Shown piece by piece: positions 1-8,843 of a stretch of DNA of 64,000 nucleotides. The DNA comes from Ruminococcus sp. GTDB taxonomy: Bacteria; Bacillota; Clostridia; Lachnospirales; Lachnospiraceae. A program made the translations under genes and the position numbers. The notes beneath the pieces were generated by a model. That model saw only the letters and a program-made list of their open reading frames with translations. It searched no databases and was not told the DNA's origin. Every line of letters begins with the position of its first letter. Within the stretch, counting starts at the first letter, position 1. The stretch lies in the NCBI GenBank assembly GCA_013911065.1, contig JACERV010000002.1, positions 62,001 to 126,000 of the forward strand, read 5' to 3'.

Positions 1-67
1 TTTTTATGCTTTGCTTTAGTAATATAATGACATCAGATAGCTTTGATTATTTAAGGAGAGGTGTTCT

Positions 68-1090
68 ATGACGGATTTTAACTTAGATAAAATTCTAGAT
101 TTGAAAAAATGGCAGGAGCTGCAGGACTCTCTTGCAGATGTAACTCAACTTGCAATTATTACGATTGATTATAAAGGAAGACCCATTTCTGCACACAGTA
201 AATGCACACCTTTTTGTCAGAAAATCAGGGGGAATACAGATTTATCTAAAATGTGCCAGAAATGTGATTCCAGAGCAGGCTTAGAAGCGGTAAGGTCTGG
301 CAGGCCATATGTTTACCTGTGTCATTATAATATTATTGATATTGCGATCCCCATAACAAACGATGACAAATATATCGGAGCTATTATGGCAGGGCAGGTA
401 AGGCCGTCGTTTTCCGGAACGGTTCCAGATTTAGAGCAGATATTCTATTCATCCACCAGTCTTAAGGCTCTTCAGGAATCTCAGGAGCTGAAGCGCCTGT
501 ATATGGAAATCCCGGCGCTGGATTATGATGTTATCTTAAGAGCTTCAGACATGCTTTTTAAACTATGCAACTACATTGTCGATGAAGCAACTGCAAAGAA
601 TCTGATTGTAAATACATATAATTCCCTGGTTTCCATGCCTCAGGCCGCCCAGCCAAACACACTGGGTTCAAATAACATATCTTTACTGAAGTCTGCACCA
701 TCCAATACTCTTACACCTGTACACACTTTAAATGCACCGTTTACCAGTCTTAAAAACACAAAGCTATTACCAGCCCTGGAATATATCTTTAACAATCCTC
801 ATCTAATGGTTTCTCTGGAAAAAGCCGCACAGCTCTGTCATTTTAGTCCAGGCTACTTCAGCAGGTCTTTTTCCAGAGAATTTAACACAAGCTATACCTC
901 ATATACAACGAAACTAAAAATTGAATGGGCAAAAGATTTACTGATAAAAACGGATATGCCTGTTACACAGATTAGTGAACAGCTTGGGTTCAGTGATCCC
1001 GGTTACTTCACAAAGGTATTTAAAAAACAGGAATATTTAACACCAGCTTTGTACCGTAAATATGTTCCTTCCCAGAACACTGCCGGATAG
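68..1090 (+). CDS. PocR-domain AraC-family transcriptional regulator
   Basis: A predicted cytoplasmic ligand-responsive activator. Residues about 8-180 match the PocR sensory domain, with a cysteine-rich patch (C46, C50, C63, C66, C85). Residues about 235-335 form an AraC-type pair of helix-turn-helix motifs (SLEKAAQLCHFSPGYFSR, then QISEQLGFSDPGYFTKVFK). The linker is Ser/Thr/Pro rich. PocR itself controls propanediol use and cobalamin synthesis in Salmonella; in clostridia such proteins sit beside varied catabolic loci. The start is supported by AAGGAGAGGTG just upstream, and TATAAT at 23-28 could be a -10 box. Its target may lie left of the window, because the gene to its right is an unrelated hydrolase. 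Family call is firm; ligand is unknown. Confidence 0.85.
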   Translation: MTDFNLDKILDLKKWQELQDSLADVTQLAIITIDYKGRPISAHSKCTPFCQKIRGNTDLSKMCQKCDSRAGLEAVRSGRPYVYLCHYNIIDIAIPITNDDKYIGAIMAGQVRPSFSGTVPDLEQIFYSSTSLKALQESQELKRLYMEIPALDYDVILRASDMLFKLCNYIVDEATAKNLIVNTYNSLVSMPQAAQPNTLGSNNISLLKSAPSNTLTPVHTLNAPFTSLKNTKLLPALEYIFNNPHLMVSLEKAAQLCHFSPGYFSRSFSREFNTSYTSYTTKLKIEWAKDLLIKTDMPVTQISEQLGFSDPGYFTKVFKKQEYLTPALYRKYVPSQNTAG

Positions 1091-1183
1091 ATGATTGTAT
1101 GAACATTGCAAACTTAATATTGATAGCTAGTAGAAAATCCTGTATCCTAAATATAAAAAGGGAATTTGAGGGGGCAATATTAA

Positions 1184-2137
1184 TTGAGAAAAAAGAAAAA
1201 AGTGTTGGGTATAATATTGAGTATAATAGTAGTATTGGCTGTTATTTTTCTAGGCTTATCATATTATTTAGGCAAACAGATTGTGGCAAGTTCTACTCAG
1301 CTTGTTAACAATGAAGGAACCAAAAATGTACATGAGGATTTATGGGCAGAGTATGGTTTTGATTTTGATGCGTTTAGCCAAGCCTACACCATTGAAAAAA
1401 TTAATCCAACATCATCATTTGACGGACACACAATACCAGCGGAGTTCATTTATTCTGAAGATAAGAATAATGATGTTGTTATTATGGCGCATGGTCTTGG
1501 CGGTAATCGCTACACTAATTATCCCATAGCGGAATTATTTCTTGCAAACGGGTATAACGTCATTACATATGACCAAAGAAGCTCCGGCGAAAATACGGCC
1601 GAGAAAACAACCTTTGGATATTGGGAAAAATACGACCTAATTGATTGCATAAAATATGCAAAGGAATTTACACAAGAGAAAAAAGTTGGTGTGTGGGGTG
1701 AATCATTTGGCGGTGCCACAGCAGTTCAGGCAGTTGCATACAAAGATATACAGGAGGATATAGCATTTCTTATTCTTGACTGTCCAGTAAGCAGTATGAA
1801 ATGGATGGTTGCAGAAGAGATGAAAAGCATGGATATAGGCATTCCACTTGACTATATGACGTTGTGTGGGAGTGTTGTGAATAACATTGAACTTGGATTT
1901 TCGTATAAAGATACGGAATGTACTGAAATTGCAAAAAAAATACATATTCCGGCTCTTGTCATCAATAGTAAAGTTGATAAAATAACTCCTTATTTTATGG
2001 GAAAAGATATTTATGATAGCCTTACAAGCGGTAAAAAAGAGTTATGGACTGTTGCAGACAGCAAACATGTTGGAATGTGGCTTGATTATAATGAGGAATA
2101 TTGCAGTAAGGTTCTGAGCTTAATAGAGGATAATTAG
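1184..2137 (+). CDS. membrane-anchored alpha/beta hydrolase
   Basis: A serine hydrolase of the alpha/beta fold, similar to the YqkD/DUF1100-like esterase group. It begins with TTG after GAGGGGGC. Residues about 8-28 form one hydrophobic signal-anchor helix after a KKKK stretch, so the catalytic domain should face outward. The oxyanion-type HGLGG is near residue 103, the nucleophile elbow GESFGG near 172-177, a likely acidic residue in SKVDKIT near 263, and the catalytic His in SKHVGMW near the C-terminus. Length (317 aa) is normal for the family. It stands alone, followed by a hairpin terminator. Substrate cannot be read from sequence. Confidence 0.8.
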   Translation: MRKKKKVLGIILSIIVVLAVIFLGLSYYLGKQIVASSTQLVNNEGTKNVHEDLWAEYGFDFDAFSQAYTIEKINPTSSFDGHTIPAEFIYSEDKNNDVVIMAHGLGGNRYTNYPIAELFLANGYNVITYDQRSSGENTAEKTTFGYWEKYDLIDCIKYAKEFTQEKKVGVWGESFGGATAVQAVAYKDIQEDIAFLILDCPVSSMKWMVAEEMKSMDIGIPLDYMTLCGSVVNNIELGFSYKDTECTEIAKKIHIPALVINSKVDKITPYFMGKDIYDSLTSGKKELWTVADSKHVGMWLDYNEEYCSKVLSLIEDN

Positions 2138-2168
2138 TATATAAATTTAATATAAATAAAGGGGAATT

Positions 2169-2206
2169 AACTACTAACTATGAAATATTGAGTTGGTAGT
2201 TTTTTA
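2169..2206 (+). terminator. intrinsic terminator of the hydrolase gene
   Basis: AACTACTAACT (2169-2179) pairs with AGTTGGTAGTT (2191-2201) with one T-G wobble, followed by a T-run to 2206. Confidence 0.8.
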
Positions 2207-2228
2207 TTACAACAAAACTGGAATTTAT

Positions 2229-2581
2229 TTATTCTCGGACAGCTGCATACAGCATAGCATCAAATATTTCTCCTTGCTTAAAAACGCCCTTCTTTATTGT
2301 TCCTTCATAGGAGTATCCTGCTTTTTCAAGTGCTCTGTGAGAACCTTTGTTGTATTCGAATGGTCTGGCATAACTCCCTTTCCCCTAAAGTCTTTACCAA
2401 TCCAGTATGCGATTTCTGCGTTTTTGCAATAAATATCAGATTCGAAGAACGCTCCAATGCATCCGGCAATTTGATTGTCTATCTGGATTGCCCTGACGTA
2501 TTCTTTTTCATCGTTACTCTCAGAGAAGTATTGAACTATTTCTTCGCACTCCTGATACGACCTGGGGAAGGTATTGCTCAT
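2229..2581 (-). pseudogene. degraded GNAT N-acetyltransferase
   Basis: Remnant of a RimJ/RimL-type acetyltransferase. The open frame 2581-2294 gives the middle of a GNAT domain (AEIAYWIGKDFRGKGVMPD). It then runs out of frame near 2357. In another frame, positions about 2357-2229 encode the true family C-terminus (FEYNKGSHRALEKAGYSYEG, then a segment ending AAVRE and a stop). Family members have roughly 20 more residues between these blocks, so a small deletion with a frameshift is the simplest explanation. The N-terminal 30 or so residues are also missing, and there is no ribosome site before 2581. The upstream gene stops at 2586. Almost certainly non-functional. Confidence 0.8.
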
Positions 2582-2585
2582 ATTT

Positions 2586-3236
2586 TTATAGTATAGTATT
2601 TATGGCCGCTAATAATCCCACCATACTGATTCCTATGCTGGGCATAATTATTCCAGGCAAGTCATTAAACCATTCTTTTTTTATAAGCCGCAGTCCGATA
2701 CCCACTACCATGAGGGGGACTGGTGTCAACAAAGCGCACCACACCGGAAGCTGTAAATACCCCCTAATAATCGCATATTCCAGTAAAAAAGATGGAATAA
2801 TTACAAGACATAAAAAATAAAAACCAAAAGGAATTTTTACTGCATCAAAAGTCATATCTAAACTTTCTTCAATATCTTTAGAACTCAACTTATTTTTCAA
2901 CGACTTGTATAGAATTGGATAAATACAGCACAAGGTATGTATCATGATACCGCCAAGAGCGCCTATGCAGCTGCTCACTCCGAAAGCAACTGCAACGGTT
3001 ATGTTAGAAATTTGTCTTGCCATTGATATAAATCCAAGTACATACAGGGGCACACCCGCTGCTGCAAATAGGATAGAGGCTTTAAATCTCCATGTTGGCA
3101 TATTTTCCCAGTTACTTTCAATAAATTTATATTTACCCAGTTTTACACTGTCGTTTCCTTTCAAATCAAAGAGTATATCACCAATAGCACATAAGAGCCC
3201 GCCAATTATCCCCAATATTCCTAATAATAGATTCAT
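2586..3236 (-). CDS. DUF6796-like multi-pass membrane protein
   Basis: A 216-residue hydrophobic protein with about six predicted membrane helices, beginning MNLLLGILGIIGGLLCAIGD. It resembles a family of uncharacterised Firmicute membrane proteins that I recall as DUF6796; the family name is from memory and less certain than the topology. The start follows a good CAGGAGG site. A short hydrophilic loop with KNKLSSKDIEE lies mid-protein. It is transcribed toward the decayed acetyltransferase, whose remnant begins 5 bp after its stop. No catalytic motif is visible and no function is proposed. Confidence 0.6.
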   Translation of the reverse strand: MNLLLGILGIIGGLLCAIGDILFDLKGNDSVKLGKYKFIESNWENMPTWRFKASILFAAAGVPLYVLGFISMARQISNITVAVAFGVSSCIGALGGIMIHTLCCIYPILYKSLKNKLSSKDIEESLDMTFDAVKIPFGFYFLCLVIIPSFLLEYAIIRGYLQLPVWCALLTPVPLMVVGIGLRLIKKEWFNDLPGIIMPSIGISMVGLLAAINTIL

Positions 3237-3306
3237 ACCTACCTCCTGGCACTGTTTTAACCATAATAATTGTTCAATTCTTTTTTATGTTTTCTTTTTT
3301 TATATT

Positions 3307-3774
3307 TTACCTCTTTGAAATATCATAGGGAATCATCACCTTTTCGTACTGGTAGCGCCCTGCATCCACAGTCATACGGCACATCGTAAGCTCTAAATTA
3401 AAACGCCGCTTACCACAGCTGCCAGGATTGAGAAACAGTACTCCTTTAATAATTTCTGCAGAGTATTTGTGGGAGTGACCATAGACCACCACGTCTATAT
3501 TTGTTAAATATTGGGGAATATCTTTCTTGTTATGAACGATGAAAAATCTCACACCTTCAATTGTAACAGTAATACTTTTAGGCAGAGCTTCTGCCCATTC
3601 TTTATCATTGTTACCACGCACCACATAGGTCTCTCCGAGCTTTCGTATGGAGTCGATAATGTATGAGGTGTTGATATCACCAGCATGAATAAAACAATCG
3701 GCTTCAACAAGTTCATTCATAACATGCTCTCGCAGCAAACCATGAGTATCGGATAAGATTACAATCTGTTTCAT
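3307..3774 (-). CDS. YfcE/MJ0936-family metallophosphodiesterase
   Basis: A small calcineurin-like phosphoesterase (155 aa). The metal-binding series is complete: SDTHG near residue 8, HAGD near 36, RGNND near 58, a His in IVHNKK and GHSHK near 103. Family members hydrolyse phosphodiesters with Mn2+ in vitro; the physiological substrate is usually unknown. The ATG at 3774 is preferred over one 16 codons upstream because it has AGAGGAACTC at correct spacing and matches the family N-terminus (MKQIVILSDTHG). Stand-alone gene. Positions 3823-3958 downstream of the arsenic operon hold no gene. Confidence 0.85.
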   Translation of the reverse strand: MKQIVILSDTHGLLREHVMNELVEADCFIHAGDINTSYIIDSIRKLGETYVVRGNNDKEWAEALPKSITVTIEGVRFFIVHNKKDIPQYLTNIDVVVYGHSHKYSAEIIKGVLFLNPGSCGKRRFNLELTMCRMTVDAGRYQYEKVMIPYDISKR

Positions 3775-3958
3775 GAGTTCCTCTTTCTTAATTTTGTTAA
3801 TAATCTTAGTACTTTTAAACATGAATACTTATTATATTACCTTTATTATTCTTCTTAAGTTCAGAGTATATCCTATATGGTTATTTTAAATTCTAAATAC
3901 AGTAATTGATTAACAAATTGGAATTTATCGATTTCGCATTATGCTTATTATGAGGATA

Positions 3959-4354
3959 TTACAAATCATGAATCCTTTTTTTAAGCGATAATATATTATC
4001 TCTAACTTGATTTATTATTTCAATAAACGTATCATCGCCTTTGCCGGTCGGGTCATCAAGCCCCCAATCCTCACGGTGCTTACAGGGTAAAAAGGGACAC
4101 TGAACATTACAACCCATTGTGATGACAATATCAGCAGGTGGAATTTCTGAAAGCAGCTTGGAATGCTGTGTTTTCTCCATGTCAATTCCATAGAGCTGCT
4201 TCATTAGCCGCACGGCATCACGATTAATCTGTGGCTTCGTTTCTGTTCCGGCGGAATAGCTTTCAAACTCATCAGCGGCAAGGTGCTTGCCTAGAGCTTC
4301 CGCAATCTGACTGCGGCAAGAGTTATGGACACATATAAAAGCAACTTTTGTCAT
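3959..4354 (-). CDS. arsC: arsenate reductase, thioredoxin-coupled LMW-phosphatase type
   Basis: Reduces As(V) to As(III) in the cytoplasm so that the efflux pump can export it. The P-loop CxxxxCRS is present as CVHNSCRS, with the nucleophilic Cys at residue 8 and an Arg that binds the oxyanion. The resolving cysteines lie in MGCNVQCPFLPC (around residues 80-90), matching the triple-cysteine relay of Staphylococcus pI258 ArsC, and the DWGLDDPTGK segment is also typical. 131 aa is normal length. It is the last gene of the ars operon, 12 bp after arsA, with its own GGGAGG site. Confidence 0.93.
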   Translation of the reverse strand: MTKVAFICVHNSCRSQIAEALGKHLAADEFESYSAGTETKPQINRDAVRLMKQLYGIDMEKTQHSKLLSEIPPADIVITMGCNVQCPFLPCKHREDWGLDDPTGKGDDTFIEIINQVRDNILSLKKRIHDL

Positions 4355-4366
4355 AATATCCCTCCC

Positions 4367-6103
4367 TTACAACATGCGAAGTTTCTCGCCCTTTAGTTCA
4401 TCCGCACTCCAACCGATTACAGCAAAATTACTGTCTGTATGCTCATCAACCCTGTTTATCCACTCAATTTCATTGCTTGCTTTTGCTTTGAGCAGGGCGT
4501 TGGTTGTACCAGAGCGGTAAAGGGAAGAATTGATAATCCACCATTTACTGTAAATACCTGCACGCTTCAAATCTTCTTCAAGACGCATGGCTTCATAGAC
4601 AGGTGTTGCTTCAGCAAGAGCAACAATAATAACCTCAGTTTCTTTTTCATTGCGCAGACGTGGAAGCAGCTTTTTAACGGATTCTGGAATTTCACCCTGT
4701 GACCGCTTTATCTCCCTGTGATAGCTCTGTGCAGCGTCCAACAGCAGCAGGGTATGACCTGTCGGGGCGGTATCAATAACAACAACCTGTTCCTCGGACT
4801 TTTCTACTATCTGCGCAAATGCTCGGAAAACAGCAATTTCCTGCGTGCAGGGAGAGCGTAAATCTTCCTCAACATAGGCAATATCATCATCGGACATGGT
4901 TTCCCGCGCCTTGCCCAAAACTTCCTTTTGATATTTCCTAAGTTCTTCGTGCTCGTCAATATAGCTCATGGTTACGCCATTATCTTCATCAAGGACAAAT
5001 TTAAGATGGGCGGCAGGGTCTGTAGTCGCAAGATGTACCATTTTCCCTTTAGCCGATAATCCCAATGCGATAGCCGCCGCAACCGTTGTTTTTCCAACTC
5101 CGCCTTTACCCATTGTGAAAATAACCTTTTTCCCCGACGCTGCAAGCTCGTCAACAACATTCTGCAAATGGGGAATTGTCTGTGCTTTCAACGTTTCGCT
5201 TTTAACAGCCGCATGGTCTTGGGTCAGCAAAGAGCGTATATTTTCTATCCCTGTGATGTTGTAGGCTCTAAGCGGTACGGAATAGATAGTAATATACTTT
5301 AGACTGTCAGGTATACCGTTTAGTGCGGACTGTTGCTTTTGATACAGGTTTTCAGAAATTACATCATCATGTTCTGTGAGTTCGCCGTTGATAATCAAAA
5401 CCTGATTATTAACACCTAAGTCTGCAAGCTCCTTTGAAGCCCGTTCTGCTTCTTTTAGCGGCGCAACTTCCGGGCGTGATACAAGTATCAGCGTAGTTTT
5501 ATTGCCGTTAGACAACGTTTCTACCGCCTTTTTATACATATCTTTTTTATCTTCCAACCCGGCAAGCTGCCCTAAGCAGGACGCTCCATGGGTGCTTTCA
5601 CTGATAAAATTGCTCCATGCAGACGGAAGCTGCAACATTCTAAGAGTATGCCCTGTGGGTGCGGTATCAAAGATGATATGGTCGTATTCCTTTCCAACTT
5701 CTCCGTTCGTGATGAAGTTGGAAAACTCATTAAAAGCAGCGATTTCAACCGTACATGAGCCGGATAATTGCTCCTCCATATTGGCAATTACAGCGTCAGG
5801 CAATTTGCCGCGATAAGGAGCAACAACGCTTTCGCGGTATTCAGCCGCTGCCCGTATCGGGTCAAGATTTGCAACAACAAGGTTTGGAACCTCTTTGATA
5901 GCCTTTCCCCTGCCGTCAAGCTCTGTACTGAAAACGTCCTGCAAGTTTGAAGCCGGATCTGTGCTTATAAGCAAAACCCTTTTCCCGTCATCTGCAAGGG
6001 TTGCGGCAGTAGCACAAGCGACGGAAGTTTTTCCTACGCCGCCCTTGCCAGTATAAAATAGATATTTTGTTAGTTGTACTTCCTGTGGATTAAATGCTTT
6101 CAA
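4367..6103 (-). CDS. arsA: arsenical pump-driving ATPase ArsA
   Basis: Soluble ATPase that binds arsenite received from ArsD and energises the efflux permease. It has the classic two-half architecture. P-loop 1 (TGKGGVGKTS) is near residue 18 and P-loop 2 (MGKGGVGKTT) near 331. Each half carries the signature DTAPTGHT (around 146 and 446). The As-binding cysteines are conserved as GSCTVE (117), GASCLG (about 176) and SPCTQE (about 419). Translation begins with TTG after AGGGAGGTGA. 578 aa is full length. It follows arsD by 12 bp. Pairing ArsA with an ACR3 permease rather than ArsB is known in arsDA-acr3 operons. Confidence 0.95.
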   Translation of the reverse strand: MKAFNPQEVQLTKYLFYTGKGGVGKTSVACATAATLADDGKRVLLISTDPASNLQDVFSTELDGRGKAIKEVPNLVVANLDPIRAAAEYRESVVAPYRGKLPDAVIANMEEQLSGSCTVEIAAFNEFSNFITNGEVGKEYDHIIFDTAPTGHTLRMLQLPSAWSNFISESTHGASCLGQLAGLEDKKDMYKKAVETLSNGNKTTLILVSRPEVAPLKEAERASKELADLGVNNQVLIINGELTEHDDVISENLYQKQQSALNGIPDSLKYITIYSVPLRAYNITGIENIRSLLTQDHAAVKSETLKAQTIPHLQNVVDELAASGKKVIFTMGKGGVGKTTVAAAIALGLSAKGKMVHLATTDPAAHLKFVLDEDNGVTMSYIDEHEELRKYQKEVLGKARETMSDDDIAYVEEDLRSPCTQEIAVFRAFAQIVEKSEEQVVVIDTAPTGHTLLLLDAAQSYHREIKRSQGEIPESVKKLLPRLRNEKETEVIIVALAEATPVYEAMRLEEDLKRAGIYSKWWIINSSLYRSGTTNALLKAKASNEIEWINRVDEHTDSNFAVIGWSADELKGEKLRML

Positions 6104-6115
6104 AATCTCACCTCC

Positions 6116-6490
6116 CTAACAGCACTGCCCGTCTGAACAACAGCAGCCCCCGTCCTTATCTGTTTTAGGCTCGCTCAAATAGCTTTCGGGAATACCAAGT
6201 AAATCCACAAACTCCGCATTAGCAGGATAGCGTCCGGTAATGATGATTTCGTCGTCCAGCAATACAGCCGGGAGTCCGTCAGAGCCTTTTTCATTGATAT
6301 ATTTGTTAATAGTCTGGTTGTTTACAAAAGCCATAGGTGCGTTGCTGAGATTGAAGCGGTCAACGCCTACGCCGTTCTTTTTCAGGGCGTTCAAAACAGT
6401 GGATATACGGATTAGTTCAGGGTCAACACCCACGCCGCAAATCCCGGTTTCGCAACACATAGCAGGTTCATAAATAGCCATTTTCTTCAT
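6116..6490 (-). CDS. arsD: arsenic metallochaperone ArsD
   Basis: Chaperone that transfers As(III) to ArsA and acts as a weak secondary repressor. The N-terminal AMCCETGICG carries the three cysteines needed for metalloid transfer in plasmid R773 ArsD (CC and C). The C-terminus ends in two more vicinal Cys clusters (CCCSDGQCC), a tail present in many ArsD proteins. 124 aa is normal. It sits between acr3 and arsA and starts after AAGGAGG. Confidence 0.95.
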   Translation of the reverse strand: MKKMAIYEPAMCCETGICGVGVDPELIRISTVLNALKKNGVGVDRFNLSNAPMAFVNNQTINKYINEKGSDGLPAVLLDDEIIITGRYPANAEFVDLLGIPESYLSEPKTDKDGGCCCSDGQCC

Positions 6491-6561
6491 AATAAAATCC
6501 CTCCTTGAAAAATAATTTTTAAGTTATCAGGTAAGACACAGGAAATCTACTGTTATCTTTT

Positions 6562-7614
6562 TCATTTTGCAAACCACTCTTTTGTGCGATTAACAACATT
6601 TACAAGAAGAAGCATAACAGGAACCTCCGTTAATACGCCAACAGTACAGACAAGCACAACTGGAGAAGTTGGTCCATAAAGCGCAATTGCAACCGCTACG
6701 GACAACTCGAAGAAATCCGACGCGCCTATCAATGCGGCAGGGGCAGCAATGTTGTGCGGCTGCTTGAACACCTTGCACATGATATATGCAAAGGCAGCGG
6801 TAATCACATTTTGCAAAACTAACGGTACTGCAATAAGCAATACATGAAACGGACTACTCAAAATCGCATCACCTTGAAAAGTAAATATGATAATGAGCGT
6901 TAAAAGCAATCCGATTGTAGTAACGCCGTCAAATTTAGATACAAATCTTTTGTTAAAGTATTCCAACCCTCGTTTTTTTATCATCATAGTTCTTGTCAGT
7001 GCACCCGCCACAAGGGGAATGACTACAAACAGGACAATGGAAAGTATTAAAGTGTCCCACGGCACAAACATATTGTTTACGCCAAGCAAAAAGGAAACGA
7101 TAGGGACAAAAGCCACAAGGATAATCAGGTCGTTAACGGCAACCTGTACTAAGGTGTGGGCAGGATCGCCTTTTGTCAGGTTGCTCCAAACAAACACCAT
7201 AGCCGTACACGGGGCAGCCCCCAAAAGAACAGCTCCAGCAACATAGTTCTGTGCAAGGTCAGCCGGAATTAGGGATTTGAAAACAACGTAAAAGAAAAAT
7301 GAAGCAAGCCCAAACATCAAGAACGGCTTTATTAGCCAACTCGTTCCTGTCGATATAATAAGCCCTTGTGGATTATTTCTAACATTTTTTATAGATTGGA
7401 AATCCACTTTCATCATCATGGGGTAAATCATAATCCATATCAATATGGCAATAGGAATAGAAATTTGCGCATACTCAAATTGTCCTAAAAAAGCAGGGAC
7501 ACCCGGTAAATATCTGCCTATTAGAATACCAACTGCCATACATAGCAGTACCCAGATAGTCAGATACTTTTCAAAAAAACCAATTCCCTTATTTTTTTCC
7601 TTACTCATAGTCAT
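6562..7614 (-). CDS. acr3: arsenite efflux permease, ACR3 family
   Basis: Ten-helix membrane exporter of As(OH)3, driven by proton motive force or, here, probably coupled to ArsA. The signature segment GAAPCTAMVFVWS contains the Cys essential in ACR3 proteins, and the C-terminal PAALIGASDFFELSVAVA motif is diagnostic. The frame stays open to 7668, but the ATG at 7614 (MTMSKEKNKG) or 7608 fits better: AAAGGGTG lies just upstream and homologues begin near there. It overlaps the end of arsR by about 14 bp, suggesting translational coupling. The start is uncertain by a few codons. Confidence 0.9.
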   Translation of the reverse strand: MTMSKEKNKGIGFFEKYLTIWVLLCMAVGILIGRYLPGVPAFLGQFEYAQISIPIAILIWIMIYPMMMKVDFQSIKNVRNNPQGLIISTGTSWLIKPFLMFGLASFFFYVVFKSLIPADLAQNYVAGAVLLGAAPCTAMVFVWSNLTKGDPAHTLVQVAVNDLIILVAFVPIVSFLLGVNNMFVPWDTLILSIVLFVVIPLVAGALTRTMMIKKRGLEYFNKRFVSKFDGVTTIGLLLTLIIIFTFQGDAILSSPFHVLLIAVPLVLQNVITAAFAYIMCKVFKQPHNIAAPAALIGASDFFELSVAVAIALYGPTSPVVLVCTVGVLTEVPVMLLLVNVVNRTKEWFAK

Positions 7615-7936
7615 CACACCCTTTACCATAATTTGAACCTTCCTTACAAATACAGTTTTCTTTGTCACTGGTAATCAAACCAAAAAACTGTTTTGTGTTG
7701 CTGATAGTTTCCTCGTCCAAAGAATAGTACGTCCATTTGCCCTCGTTCCGTCCTTTGACAAGTCCACATTCACACAGGAGCTTCATATGATGGGATAGTG
7801 TAGATTGAGACATTTCAAACTTTTCTAAAATCATGCAGGCACATAGTTCACCGCAGGAGAGCATATCAACAATCATCGCTCTTTTGGGATCACCCAATGC
7901 CTTAAATACTTTGGTATGTTCTAAATAATTTTCCAT
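7601..7936 (-). CDS. arsR: ArsR/SmtB-family arsenite-responsive repressor
   Basis: Winged-helix dimeric repressor of the operon. The metalloid site is visible as CGELCACM near residues 28-35, equivalent to ELCVCDL of ArsR. The recognition region SQSTLSHHMKLLCECGLV follows it. The C-terminus has further cysteines (CICKEGSNYGKGC), which may add a second As(III) site as in some clostridial ArsR; that part is inference. It is the first gene of the operon and its own promoter carries an inverted repeat, so autoregulation is likely. Confidence 0.95.
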   Translation of the reverse strand: MENYLEHTKVFKALGDPKRAMIVDMLSCGELCACMILEKFEMSQSTLSHHMKLLCECGLVKGRNEGKWTYYSLDEETISNTKQFFGLITSDKENCICKEGSNYGKGCDDYE

Positions 7937-7958
7937 ATTGACACCTCACATCTAAAAG

Positions 7959-8000
7959 TTTCGATATGACCATTATATGCATCAAATCGAAAAATGTCAA
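7959..8000 (-). promoter_or_regulatory. ars operon promoter with embedded ArsR-type inverted repeat
   Basis: On the minus strand TTGACA (7995-8000), a 17-bp spacer and TATAAT (7972-7977) form a consensus sigma-A promoter. TTTCGAT (7959-7965) and ATCGAAA (7986-7992) are inverted repeats flanking the -10 box and reaching into the spacer, where a bound repressor would occlude polymerase. Assignment to ArsR is inferred from position. Confidence 0.8.
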
Positions 8001-8030
8001 TATAAACTTGTGCTTACCCATAAAGTAAGA

Positions 8031-8049
8031 CATCCGTAACATACGGATG
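8031..8049 (-). terminator. probable weak terminator of the DUF1287 gene
   Basis: CATCCGTA (8031-8038) and TACGGATG (8042-8049) form an 8-bp stem with a 3-nt loop, followed on the minus strand by an interrupted T-rich stretch (TCTTACTTT). It lies between the 3' end of the DUF1287 gene and the ars promoter. Confidence 0.5.
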
Positions 8050-8103
8050 CCTTAAACTGTAGACAAACTATATTAAAACCATTTACAAGTTATGCATTTA
8101 TCT

Positions 8104-8763
8104 TTATTCTGTAATCCTGTAATGGCCGGCTATATCATCCCTGGTTTCAAGAATATCCTGTTCATATGCCGTCTGCCATGGATCATTATGGTGGATCACA
8201 TAGGGAACACCGTTTTCATTTCTACGATCAGAAACAATTCCAACATGGTTTTGAAAAATCACAATATCGCCACCCTGCCATTCTTCTACATTGGAAATAT
8301 CTGTGGTAAGGCTTATTGCTGTATGTGAAAAATAGACCTTTAGATTTTTCACTCGTCTAAAGTCAATATTTATATCTGGCTCATCGATGTCATAATCATC
8401 GGGATTTTTCTCAATATCTTCCTGTATTAATACCATTAGATCATATCCCGCACTTTTCAAGGCATTTGCCACTACATCCGTACATACTCCATATTCATCA
8501 TCGGAATAACCTGCCTGATAGTAGCTGCTCTTATATTTGGGTTCAGATGCAATATAGTCAAACGTACCCTCAAGAATATCCGTCTGATCATCAATGCCAT
8601 CCTGATCTTCATCTATCGTGCTATGTATCTCCTCAATATTTGCATCATATTTGTCTGGCAAACGTTTTGTGGAAGTGTTTTGATAGCGAGTAGCTACATA
8701 AATAAGGATACTGCCAATAACACATATACATATCACACCACCAATTAATATTTTCTTCTTCAC
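8104..8763 (-). CDS. secreted or membrane-anchored DUF1287 protein
   Basis: 219 residues starting with GTG after AAAGGAGG. A hydrophobic segment at residues 4-24 acts as signal peptide or anchor. The rest matches DUF1287, a papain/NlpC-P60-like fold: a Cys in YGVCTDVVANALKSAGYDL, HVGIVSD, and a late YVIHHNDPW could supply the Cys-His catalytic pair. Family members are suspected amidases or peptidases of the cell envelope, but activity is not established. An acidic DEDQDGIDDQTDILEG stretch resembles a calcium-binding loop. Monocistronic. Confidence 0.8.
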   Translation of the reverse strand: MKKKILIGGVICICVIGSILIYVATRYQNTSTKRLPDKYDANIEEIHSTIDEDQDGIDDQTDILEGTFDYIASEPKYKSSYYQAGYSDDEYGVCTDVVANALKSAGYDLMVLIQEDIEKNPDDYDIDEPDINIDFRRVKNLKVYFSHTAISLTTDISNVEEWQGGDIVIFQNHVGIVSDRRNENGVPYVIHHNDPWQTAYEQDILETRDDIAGHYRITE

Positions 8764-8843
8764 GTTTTCCTCCTTTATAAATTTCCGTTTACCATTATGA
8801 TTATGTTCAGCCTGCCCCTATCATATCAGACGAGGATGTTTTG

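Noticed and set aside
1099-1308. 69-codon plus-strand ORF before the hydrolase
   Set aside because: Overlaps the hydrolase start in another frame and lacks a ribosome site.
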